From: SCTD01 sp046593875
GTDB lineage: Bacteria; Actinomycetota; Actinomycetes; Mycobacteriales; SCTD01
Assembly: GCA_046593875.1 (NCBI GenBank)
Contig: JBKJQQ010000157.1
Span: 1-5,245, forward strand
DNA: 5,245 nucleotides
Direction: 5' to 3'
Shown here: piece after piece, positions 1 to 5,107 of the stretch
How the letters are laid out: each line of letters opens with the position of its first letter
How positions within the stretch are numbered: position 1 is the stretch's first letter
Made by a program: the position numbers and the translations under genes
Notes under the pieces: generated by a model
The model's input: only the letters and a program-made list of their open reading frames with translations
What the model was told of the DNA's origin: nothing
Databases searched by the model: none

Positions 1-1290
1 GACCGGGTTGTCCAGGCCGGGGGCGCAGGTCGCGCCGGGCGGGACGACGCCGCCGCCGCGCTCGTCGGTGACGAGCATGTACTTGCCGCCGAGGGCCGGG
101 TCGTTCTCGTGGCTCACCGCGACGCCCTGGTCAGAGCGCACGACCAGGTTGGTGTTGCAGTCGGTCGTGGTCGGGCTCGGGCAGGCGCGACCGGGGTGGT
201 TGACGGTCGTGATGATCCTCGCGCCCAGCACGGCGGGCTTGCCGGCGTCCTCGTACCCCTGCAGCGAGTCGGGCGTGCCCGGGTTCGCCGACGTGATGCC
301 CTCCGGCCGCAGCGCGCAGTCGGTGACCTTCGCGGCCGAAGCGGTGGCGTCGACGACCTTGCACGGCAGGGGCTTGCCCCTCGGTGTACCGGTGGCGTCG
401 AACACGTCCTTGACGTCGATGATGAAGCTGGCGTTCAGGCCGGCGCAGTTGAGGCGGTTCGGCGACGCGGTGATGTCGTGGCAGGTGGCCGGCTCGGCGA
501 GCTTGCCGTCCGGGAGCATCTTGGACGACACCTCGTCGGCGTAGTCGAGCCGGTAGACCACCGGCTTGCACGCGGCGCGCTTCTGCTCGAGCGTCTTGCC
601 GGCCAGCCCCATGCAGGACCGCACGTCGACGATGTCGACCCAGGTGATCGCCGCGAAGTTCGCCTGGTTGTTGTAGAAGATGCCGGGCCGGATCGGGTCG
701 GCAGTGACGGTGTGCGACAGGCCGTTGAAGCGCAGGAGACCGATCTCGCGCGGCTCGAAGCCCTCCTTGCCGAGGTCGGACACGTCGATGATCTCGGTGC
801 CGCCACCCGGGGTGTCGTGGCAGCGGCCGGTGGCGTCCGTCGTGTCGAGCAGGAGCTCGGTCTCCACCAGCGGGACGGCCTGGACGTCGTGCTGGAGGCC
901 GGTGGCCGAGGAGTTGGCCTGGCAGCGGGACGAGCCGTGGTCGGCGACGACCTTCGGGTCGATCTTGCCGGCCGCGTCGGTCAGCTGCACGATGCGCTGC
1001 CCCACGAAGGCGGGGGTCCCGCTGGGCGCCTGACCGAGCGTGCCGGCCGAGACGTACTGGATGCCCTTCTTGGTGAAGAACTCCAGGTCGGTCCCCTGCA
1101 TCGGGCCGAGGTTCTCGATGAACTCCCACTTGCCCTCACCGCCGGTCAGCGCGGGCGAGCCCGGCTGAGGGATCACCGGGCTCAGCAGGGTGTTCGGGTT
1201 CGTGTGGTCCGCCCACGCCGCCGAGCCCGGCGCGACGAGCGCGAGACAGGCGGTGGTCAGGGCGGCGATGACGCGCGGGCGGCGATGCAC
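1..1290 (-). CDS. Secreted cysteine-rich LVIVD/beta-propeller-like protein (C-terminus outside window)
   Basis: The reading frame is open from a GTG at 1290 to the left edge (430 codons, no stop), so the protein is truncated by the window. The start is set by a GAGGAG ribosome site six bases upstream and by a classical signal peptide directly after it: basic MHRRPR, hydrophobic core at about residues 7-20, and a likely cleavage after AWA (residue 27). The mature part is soluble and has 11 cysteines (for example C123, C157, C226, C241, C270, C282, C370, C378), which suggests extracellular disulfides. The segments TEIIDVSDLGKEGFEP (about 165-180) and WVDIVDV (about 218) resemble the core of LVIVD repeats, and histidine turns recur (QHDV 133, SHTV 192, CHDI 270, VSHE 392), as expected of propeller blades. 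No catalytic signature is visible, so the molecular role is unknown. Confidence is high for a real exported protein and moderate for the propeller fold. Confidence 0.85.
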   Translation of the reverse strand, partial: MHRRPRVIAALTTACLALVAPGSAAWADHTNPNTLLSPVIPQPGSPALTGGEGKWEFIENLGPMQGTDLEFFTKKGIQYVSAGTLGQAPSGTPAFVGQRIVQLTDAAGKIDPKVVADHGSSRCQANSSATGLQHDVQAVPLVETELLLDTTDATGRCHDTPGGGTEIIDVSDLGKEGFEPREIGLLRFNGLSHTVTADPIRPGIFYNNQANFAAITWVDIVDVRSCMGLAGKTLEQKRAACKPVVYRLDYADEVSSKMLPDGKLAEPATCHDITASPNRLNCAGLNASFIIDVKDVFDATGTPRGKPLPCKVVDATASAAKVTDCALRPEGITSANPGTPDSLQGYEDAGKPAVLGARIITTVNHPGRACPSPTTTDCNTNLVVRSDQGVAVSHENDPALGGKYMLVTDERGGGVVPPGATCAPGLDNPV

Positions 1291-1372
1291 GGCGATCTCC
1301 TCAGGTGTCGGGATGTGACTGTGTACGACGTTCAGGACCGATCCCCTGCCGCGACGCCCTAGGTTGCCGCAG
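1291..1372. promoter_or_regulatory. Divergent intergenic region between secreted protein and membrane protein
   Basis: The 82 bp between two divergent starts must hold both promoters unless one start is leaderless. I see no clear sigma-70 -35/-10 pair. The only A/T-containing patch is around 1315-1335; on the minus strand it includes TACACA, a weak -10 candidate for the secreted-protein gene. On the plus strand the ribosome site of the membrane gene is poor (only AGG at 1361-1363). The shared region implies possible co-regulation; this is inferred from layout only. Confidence 0.4.
1297..1302 (-). promoter_or_regulatory. Ribosome binding site of the secreted propeller-like gene
   Basis: GAGGAG on the minus strand lies six bases before the GTG at 1290. 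It is the strongest Shine-Dalgarno match near this start and fixes the N-terminus in front of the signal peptide. Confidence 0.8.
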
Positions 1373-2413
1373 GTGGACGACTCACTCCTCCCGGTGACCC
1401 CGTGGCTGCTGGCGGCGGTGTCGACCGTTCTCGTCGTCGCGCTGAGCATCCCACCCGGTGGCCCCCGTACGCCCGACCACCGCGCCGGACCGTCGCCGCT
1501 GGCCGGCCTCGTCGCCGCCGTCCTGGCCCTGGTGCTGGCCGTGCTCGCCGTCGTCGCGGCGCGCACGGGCCCCCCGTCGGAGCTGGACAACCCCGTGCCG
1601 GCCCTGGTCGTCGGTCTCGGCTGGCCGCTGCTGCTGCTCGTGCCCGGTCTGCTCGGGCTGGCCCGGCCGCGGCGTCACGCGGCCCAGGAGAGCTCCGACG
1701 TGCGCCCCGCCGTCCTCCCGGCTCTGGCCGTCGTGGCGTTCCTGACCCTGCCGCTCCTGCCCACGCGGCCGGTCGCCGTGGGCACCGCGGTCGCGGCCTA
1801 CGCACTGGCCGTCGTCGTCGGGGTCGTGGCCTTCGGGCGCCAGGTGGTCGCCGCGCGCTTCGAGGTGCTCGGCCTGCTCGGCCGCTGGGCCCGGGTCGGC
1901 CGCGCCCTCCCCCGCTGGGCGCCACCGCGCGGCGCCCTGGCCGTGCTGGCGGTGGTCCTCGGCGGGGCGTGGTTCGAGCGATACGAGCGCGCGACCGCCT
2001 GGACCGATCGCATCCCCGGCGCCGGCACGACCGCGGTCGGCCTCCTCGCGGCCCTCGCCCTGGCCGGGCTGGCAGCGGCGGCGCTGCACCGTGGCACCCG
2101 CAGCGTCCCGGGCACGGCTGCGGCCGTCCTGCTCCCCCTGGCGCTGACGACCGCGGCCGCCGGCGTCCTGCGGCGGGCGCTCATCAGCGTTCAGCTGCTG
2201 CTCGACCAGGCCGACGGCCCGCGCGTGGTCGACCCCGACCCGTTCGGCATCGCCGTCGGGCAGGGGACAGCCGTCGCGCTGGTCGTCCTCGGCGGCGGCC
2301 TGGCCGGTGCGGTCCTCGCCCGGCGGATGGGTCCGGAGACCGCCCGCCTGCCCGGCCTCGGGGTGCTGCTGCTCCTGACCGGCGTGTCGGCCTGGGTCGT
2401 CCTTCAGCCCTGA
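1373..2413 (+). CDS. Polytopic membrane protein, possibly a diverged relative of 'fenitrothion hydrolase' family proteins
   Basis: From the GTG at 1373 this encodes 346 residues, dominated by Leu/Val/Ala hydrophobic stretches. There are about nine to ten membrane segments, near residues 11-26, 43-63, 75-97, 112-130, 135-154, 187-201, 218-238, 246-265, 297-317 and 326-343. An in-frame TTG at 1364 would add three residues but has no ribosome site; the GTG has only a weak AGG nine bases upstream. The pattern from about 135 to 240 (a helix ending VVAFGRQ, then FEVLGLLGRW, a basic loop, a helix leading to FERYERATAWTDRIPG, then another helix) and the late DPDPFG reminded me of actinobacterial membrane proteins annotated fenitrothion hydrolase. 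The tryptophan-rich NPW-type loop I associate with those proteins is absent after residue 95. It has no signal peptide and no soluble domain. It is transcribed divergently from the secreted protein, and its last 10 bp overlap the convergent EcsC-like gene. The family assignment is from memory of patterns and uncertain; that it is a membrane protein is secure. Confidence 0.8.
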   Translation: MDDSLLPVTPWLLAAVSTVLVVALSIPPGGPRTPDHRAGPSPLAGLVAAVLALVLAVLAVVAARTGPPSELDNPVPALVVGLGWPLLLLVPGLLGLARPRRHAAQESSDVRPAVLPALAVVAFLTLPLLPTRPVAVGTAVAAYALAVVVGVVAFGRQVVAARFEVLGLLGRWARVGRALPRWAPPRGALAVLAVVLGGAWFERYERATAWTDRIPGAGTTAVGLLAALALAGLAAAALHRGTRSVPGTAAAVLLPLALTTAAAGVLRRALISVQLLLDQADGPRVVDPDPFGIAVGQGTAVALVVLGGGLAGAVLARRMGPETARLPGLGVLLLLTGVSAWVVLQP

Positions 2414-3144
2414 CGGGCCTTGCGCAGCTCGCCGATCAGGGCGTCGCCGAGCGACCGGGTCTCGCGCCGGTTGAGCTCGGCGCCGGCGACCGCCCCGGCC
2501 AGGAAGGGCGCCATCGTCGAGACGTTGCGGCCGAGCCGGCGGGCCAGCCGGCGGCGCAGCTGCTGGCGGGCCGCCGCTCCCAGCACGACGCCGAGCGCAG
2601 GGATGCCCGAGGCGTGATCGACGCCGCGCTTGGCGGCCCACGCGCCGACGTAGGCCGCGGCCACCTGCGACGTCGTGCCCCGCGGCGCCCGGCCGTAGAC
2701 GACGTGCAGCTCGGCGACGAGCTTGAGCTCGATCGCCACGACGGCCAGCGTCTCGGCGGTGAGCTGCACCGGCGCGGCCAGCAGGGTCGGCGGGGCGGCG
2801 TGCTGGACCGCCGCCATCGCTCCGCCCGCGGCGCCCACTCCCGCGGTCGCCAGCATCGCCGAGCGGACCAGCACCGCCGCGAGCTCGTCGCCGGACAGCC
2901 CGCCGTGGTGGCTGCGCAACGTCAGCAGGTCGCGCACGGGGACGTGCGGGGCCACCTCGTCGACAAGGTCGGCAAGCCAGCGGCCGGACAGCGCAGCGCG
3001 CGCTCCCGCCGCCCGGAAGCGCCCGGCCAACAGCCCGGTCAGCCGGGCGAGCAGCCGCCCGCGGTCCCGGGCGTCGAGGTCCCGCTCGGACAGCCGGCCG
3101 ACGAGCTCGCCGACCTCCTCGCGCGGGACCAGCTCTCCACTCAC
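2404..3144 (-). CDS. EcsC-like conserved actinobacterial protein
   Basis: 246 residues from a GTG at 3144. The N-terminal third (1-75) is charged and helical with many Arg/Glu. Residues 96-150 form an alanine/glycine-rich, weakly hydrophobic block (ATAGVGAAGGAMAAVQ, then PPTLLAAPVQLTAETLAVVAIELKLVAELHVVYG). The C-terminal part has a basic helix (QLRRRLARRLGRN, about 194-207) and then FLAGAVAGAELNRRETRSLG (about 214-233). The order Gly/Ala-rich hairpin, AELH, basic helix, then GAVAGAxxNRR matches what I know of EcsC-family proteins, whose biochemical role is undefined. It starts four bases after the DUF4193 stop. The nearest ribosome site (AAGGAG, 3158-3163) lies inside the last codons of that gene, 13 bases from the GTG, so translational coupling is likely. 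The end overlaps the plus-strand membrane gene tail-to-tail by 10 bp. Gene reality is strong; the family call is moderate. Confidence 0.85.
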   Translation of the reverse strand: MSGELVPREEVGELVGRLSERDLDARDRGRLLARLTGLLAGRFRAAGARAALSGRWLADLVDEVAPHVPVRDLLTLRSHHGGLSGDELAAVLVRSAMLATAGVGAAGGAMAAVQHAAPPTLLAAPVQLTAETLAVVAIELKLVAELHVVYGRAPRGTTSQVAAAYVGAWAAKRGVDHASGIPALGVVLGAAARQQLRRRLARRLGRNVSTMAPFLAGAVAGAELNRRETRSLGDALIGELRKARQG

Positions 3145-3148
3145 GTGC

Positions 3149-3445
3149 TTACGCGCACTCCTTGCAGATCAGCCGGCCACCCTCGTCGGAGTCGAGCTGG
3201 CTGCGGTGGTGCACCAGGAAGCAGCTGCTGCAGGTGAACTCGTCGCTCTGCTTCGGCAGCACGCGGACGGTGAGCTCCTCGCCGGACAGGTCCGCACCCG
3301 GCAGCTCGATCGCCTCGTTGAGGTCGGTCTCGTCGACGTCGACGCTGCTGGACTGCGCCTCGGCGCGGCGGGCCTTGAGCTCCTCGAGGCTGTCCTCGGG
3401 CTCGTCGGCGTCGGAGCGACGCGGCTGGTCGTAGTCGGTGGCCAT
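3149..3445 (-). CDS. DUF4193 family protein with a four-cysteine zinc-binding motif
   Basis: 98 residues from an ATG at 3445, preceded by AAGGAG at a nine-base spacing. A longer in-frame version from 3514 would add residues translated from a leader that looks non-coding, so the ATG is preferred. The N-terminal half is acidic and probably disordered or helical (EPEDSLEELKARRAEAQ, then VDVDETDLNEAIELPGADLSGEEL). The C-terminal third holds two CxxC pairs, C72/C75 (FTCSSCFLVHHRSQL) and C94/C97 (RLICKEC), which should bind one zinc as a zinc ribbon. Length, the acidic start, the FTCSSCFLVHHRSQL block and the C-terminal CKEC are all characteristic of DUF4193, a short family conserved across Actinomycetota (Rv2699c in M. 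tuberculosis, from memory). Its function is unknown; a nucleic-acid or protein-binding zinc ribbon is a guess. In other actinobacteria I recall it near dut, which is not visible here. It is the first gene of a pair with the EcsC-like gene. Confidence 0.95.
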   Translation of the reverse strand: MATDYDQPRRSDADEPEDSLEELKARRAEAQSSSVDVDETDLNEAIELPGADLSGEELTVRVLPKQSDEFTCSSCFLVHHRSQLDSDEGGRLICKECA

Positions 3446-3454
3446 GCGCAAGGG

Positions 3455-3460
3455 CTCCTT
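3455..3460 (-). promoter_or_regulatory. Ribosome binding site of the DUF4193 gene
   Basis: AAGGAG on the minus strand, nine bases before the ATG at 3445. It decides this start over the longer in-frame alternative at 3514, which has no comparable site. Confidence 0.8.
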
Positions 3461-3503
3461 CGTCGTGTTCCGGCGCGTGCACAACGCACGGAGAGCCGCT
3501 TCT

Positions 3504-3530
3504 GTGCCCGGCACGCCGGGGGGACCGGCG
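3504..3530 (-). repeat. Two adjacent inverted repeats upstream of the DUF4193 gene
   Basis: 3514-3530 has perfect 6-bp arms (CGCCGG and CCGGCG) around a five-base centre. 3504-3514 is a second, shorter palindrome (GTGCC, one base, GGCAC) that shares one base with the first, so the two hairpins would be contiguous or mutually exclusive. On the minus strand they lie between the esterase stop at 3605 and the DUF4193 start at 3445. No T-run follows, so a classical intrinsic terminator is not shown; a leader hairpin, a weak or actinobacterial-type terminator for the esterase transcript, or a protein site are alternatives. Confidence 0.4.
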
Positions 3531-3547
3531 GGGCTGGGCGAGCGCCG

Positions 3548-3553
3548 AGGGTA
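3548..3553 (-). promoter_or_regulatory. Candidate -10 box for the DUF4193/EcsC-like unit
   Basis: TACCCT on the minus strand fits the actinobacterial TANNNT -10 pattern and is the best such match between the esterase stop and the DUF4193 start. The hexamer 17 bases upstream (GGGATC) is a poor -35. If used, it would give a leader of roughly 95 bases containing both inverted repeats at 3504-3530. Prediction only. Confidence 0.35.
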
Positions 3554-3604
3554 GCGGTCCCTCCTGCGCGGATCCCGCCTGGCCCGCGTGATGTCGGCGA
3601 CACC

Positions 3605-4453
3605 TCAGGACGCGGGCGTCATCCGTCCGAAGCGCCAGAACTCCGCGGTCGCGTCGACCTCGTCGCCCGGCTCGGTCCAGCGGTGGTTGTAGCCCTTCAG
3701 CACCCGGATGGTGATGTCGCTGCCGGGGGCCGCCGCCTCGATCGTCGGGACCGCGCGCAGGAAGGCCTGCAGCCGCTCGGAGTACTCCTCGCCGTCGTAC
3801 GGCACGGCGGTGTCCTTCTCGCCGTGCAGGTGCAGGGCCTTGATCCTCCCCCGGCAGCGCGGGATTTCCAGCGTGCCGCTCATGACGCCGACGGTGTCGA
3901 CGAGGTCCGGGCGGGCGCAGCCGAAGCGGTAGGCCATCATGCCGCCGTTGCTGAACCCGACGACCGAGATGCGGCTGGCCCCGCGGGCCTTCAGGTCGTT
4001 GACCACCTCGGTGAGGAACGCCACGTCGTCGACCCCCTGCACGACGGCCTCGCCGCAGCAGAGCCCCGCGTTGAAGGAGCGGCGGGCGCCGATGGGGTAG
4101 GCCACAAGAACGCCGTCGCGGTCGGCCAGCCCGCTGAAGCCGGTGCTCTCGGCCTCGGTCGCCGGGTCGGACAGCAGGCCGTGCAGCACGATCATGGCCG
4201 GCCGGCCCTCGGCCAGTCGTGGCGCGCGACGCAGCAGCGGCGGCACGTGCAGGACGTACGCCCGGCCGCTGGACAGCACGATGCGGCTGTCGGTGCCCTC
4301 GGTGACGGGGTCGAGCGCGCCGGCCAGCGGGGCGAGCGCGCCGACGCCGAGCACCAGCCCGGCCAGCGTGGCCAGGACGACGGCGGACCGGGACCAGCCG
4401 GACCACCGCGCCACCGTCCACCCCCGCTGCCTCGTCGGCCTGCATCGTCCCAC
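3605..4453 (-). CDS. Secreted alpha/beta-hydrolase, LpqC/PHB-depolymerase-type esterase
   Basis: 282 residues; predicted to hydrolyse ester bonds outside the membrane. Family members act on poly(3-hydroxybutyrate), feruloyl or acetyl esters, and the substrate here cannot be told. The whole catalytic set is visible: oxyanion-side strand and loop MIVLHGLLSD (87-96), NAGLCCG (128-134, with the adjacent cysteine pair usual in this family), DDVAFLTEVVNDL (142-154), nucleophile elbow GFSNGG with Ser168, acid Asp214 in HGEKDTAVPYDG, and His257 in GYNHRW. The N-terminus has a basic region and a hydrophobic segment (about 24-43) ending PLAGA, so a Sec signal peptide or membrane anchor is likely; there is no lipobox. 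The GTG at 4453 begins four bases after the TetR stop. A GTG at 4414 (residue 14), with a purine-rich GGGGG six bases upstream, is a credible alternative giving a more ordinary signal peptide. Placement directly behind the TetR gene implies co-transcription. Confidence 0.92.
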   Translation of the reverse strand: MGRCRPTRQRGWTVARWSGWSRSAVVLATLAGLVLGVGALAPLAGALDPVTEGTDSRIVLSSGRAYVLHVPPLLRRAPRLAEGRPAMIVLHGLLSDPATEAESTGFSGLADRDGVLVAYPIGARRSFNAGLCCGEAVVQGVDDVAFLTEVVNDLKARGASRISVVGFSNGGMMAYRFGCARPDLVDTVGVMSGTLEIPRCRGRIKALHLHGEKDTAVPYDGEEYSERLQAFLRAVPTIEAAAPGSDITIRVLKGYNHRWTEPGDEVDATAEFWRFGRMTPAS

Positions 4454-4457
4454 GGGG

Positions 4458-5036
4458 TCAGGCCTGCGCGTAGGCCCCGAACAGCAGCCCGGTCAGCTCC
4501 TCGACCAGCTCCTCGCGAGTGCAGGAGCCCGACTCCAGCCACCAGTCGCCGGCGGCCTGCACCATGCCGACGATCCCGTGCGCCCACGCGTGCGCGCGCA
4601 CGGGCGGCGCGCTCAGCTCGGCGGCGATCCCCTCGGCCAGCAGCGTGGACAGCCGCCGGGTGAAGGTGCGGACCTGCGACTGCGCGGACGCCGCCTCGTC
4701 GCTGTGGACCAGGAAGCGGTAGACCTGCGGCTCCTGCTCGATCGCGAGCAGGTACGCCCCGACGGTCCGCTCGACCCGGTCGCGCCGGGTGCGGCCCGCC
4801 TCGAGAGCGGCCTGCAGGTCGCCCAGCAGCCGACCGGTGTAGCGGTCGGCCAGGGCGGCGTACAGCCCGCTCTTGTCCCCGAAGTGCCGGTAGAGGATCG
4901 GCTTGGTGATGCCGGCCTCGGCCGCGATGGTCGCCATCGACGCCGCCGGCCCGTCCCTGCGGACGATGCGGTCGGCGGCGTCGAGCAGCTCCTCCCGACG
5001 GACGGCCCGGTCCCGGATCGGGACCGCTGCGCTCAC
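4458..5036 (-). CDS. TetR/AcrR-family transcriptional regulator
   Basis: From the GTG at 5036 this encodes 192 residues, normal for a TetR regulator. The DNA-binding domain is clear: a first helix REELLDAADRIVRRDG (about 14-29), then the helix-turn-helix MATIAAEAGITKPILYRHFG (34-53), followed by DKSGLYAALADRY. The rest is an all-helical ligand/dimer domain ending LVEELTGLLFGAYAQA, with an aromatic GDWW patch (about 163-166) that could line a ligand pocket. The reading frame extends upstream to a GTG at 5084, adding 16 residues (MSPARERSERVSKHEP) encoded by repeated DNA and without a ribosome site. I prefer 5036 because TetR homology begins just after it, although it too lacks a good Shine-Dalgarno. 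It lies between an acyl-CoA dehydrogenase upstream and an esterase four bases downstream, so it probably controls itself and lipid or ester catabolism in response to an acyl-type ligand (inference). A 19-bp palindrome covers codons 4-10. Confidence 0.93.
   Translation of the reverse strand: MSAAVPIRDRAVRREELLDAADRIVRRDGPAASMATIAAEAGITKPILYRHFGDKSGLYAALADRYTGRLLGDLQAALEAGRTRRDRVERTVGAYLLAIEQEPQVYRFLVHSDEAASAQSQVRTFTRRLSTLLAEGIAAELSAPPVRAHAWAHGIVGMVQAAGDWWLESGSCTREELVEELTGLLFGAYAQA
5008..5026. promoter_or_regulatory. 19-bp palindrome in the TetR 5' coding region, candidate autoregulatory operator
   Basis: Perfect 8-bp arms CGGTCCCG and CGGGACCG flank a three-base centre (GAT). It covers codons 4-10 counted from the GTG at 5036, and its right edge touches the truncated repeat copy at 5025-5039. 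Size and symmetry suit a TetR dimer site, but an in-frame operator is unusual and the site could be a coincidence of Arg/Pro/Val codons in GC-rich DNA. Confidence 0.4.
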
Positions 5037-5039
5037 GGG
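5025..5039 (-). repeat. Truncated copy of hairpin repeat at TetR start
   Basis: The 15 bases match 15 of the 21 bases in the full copies (CCCGTGAGCGCAGCG on the minus strand); the match stops where the second arm should be. Two further bases (5040-5041) also match the middle copy. The GTG inside this copy is the likely TetR start codon, encoding M-S-A-A. Confidence 0.7.
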
Positions 5040-5053
5040 CTCGTGCTTGCTGA

Positions 5054-5074
5054 CCCGTTCGCTGCGCTCACGGG
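5054..5074 (-). repeat. Full hairpin repeat, copy 2
   Basis: A 21-bp imperfect palindrome identical to the copy at 5087-5107; the identity continues two bases further (5052-5074 against 5085-5107). On the minus strand the arms are CCCGT and ACGGG. Inside them are facing GA/GA mismatches, a two-pair GC/GC stem and a GCA triloop. It lies between the TetR coding start and the dehydrogenase. Confidence 0.8.
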
Positions 5075-5086
5075 CTGGTGACACGA

Positions 5087-5107
5087 CCCGTTCGCTGCGC
5101 TCACGGG
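5087..5107 (-). repeat. Full hairpin repeat, copy 1, overlapping the dehydrogenase stop codon
   Basis: Identical 21-bp palindrome to 5054-5074. Its first arm supplies the TGA stop (5101-5103) of the acyl-CoA dehydrogenase. Spacers between copies are 12 and 14 bases, so the left-to-left spacings of 33 and 35 bp do not keep a reading frame, which argues against a repeated peptide and for a DNA or RNA element. Confidence 0.8.

Noticed and set aside
109..1362. A 417-codon plus-strand frame and a 332-codon minus-strand frame over the first gene
   Set aside because: Both are Arg/Gly/Val-rich shadows. The third minus frame, open to the window edge, has a ribosome site, a signal peptide and balanced composition.
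2407..2442. Intrinsic terminator between the convergent genes
   Set aside because: The arms are only seven bases with a 22-base loop inside coding sequence, and no T-run follows on either strand.
1402..3237. A 611-codon plus-strand open frame spanning the membrane gene, the EcsC-like gene and into DUF4193
   Set aside because: The product is Arg/Pro/Gly-rich low-complexity sequence with no domain, and it runs over two genes with recognisable proteins. It is a GC-driven shadow frame.
3446..3514. N-terminal extension of the DUF4193 protein from a start at 3514
   Set aside because: The ATG at 3445 has an ideal ribosome site and gives the family's usual length; the extension is translated leader with inverted repeats at its edge.
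3141..4445. A 434-codon minus-strand frame over the esterase and DUF4193
   Set aside because: It is out of frame with the catalytic motifs of the esterase and the CxxC pairs of DUF4193; the product is Arg/Ala/Gly-rich.
2723..4663. A 646-codon plus-strand open frame antisense to four minus-strand genes
   Set aside because: It is antisense to the EcsC-like, DUF4193, esterase and TetR genes, crosses gene boundaries, and has composition typical of shadow frames.
5025..5107. CRISPR array or direct-repeat spacer array
   Set aside because: Only two full units and one partial, with 12- and 14-base spacers and no cas genes; the palindromic unit fits a REP-like or regulatory hairpin better.
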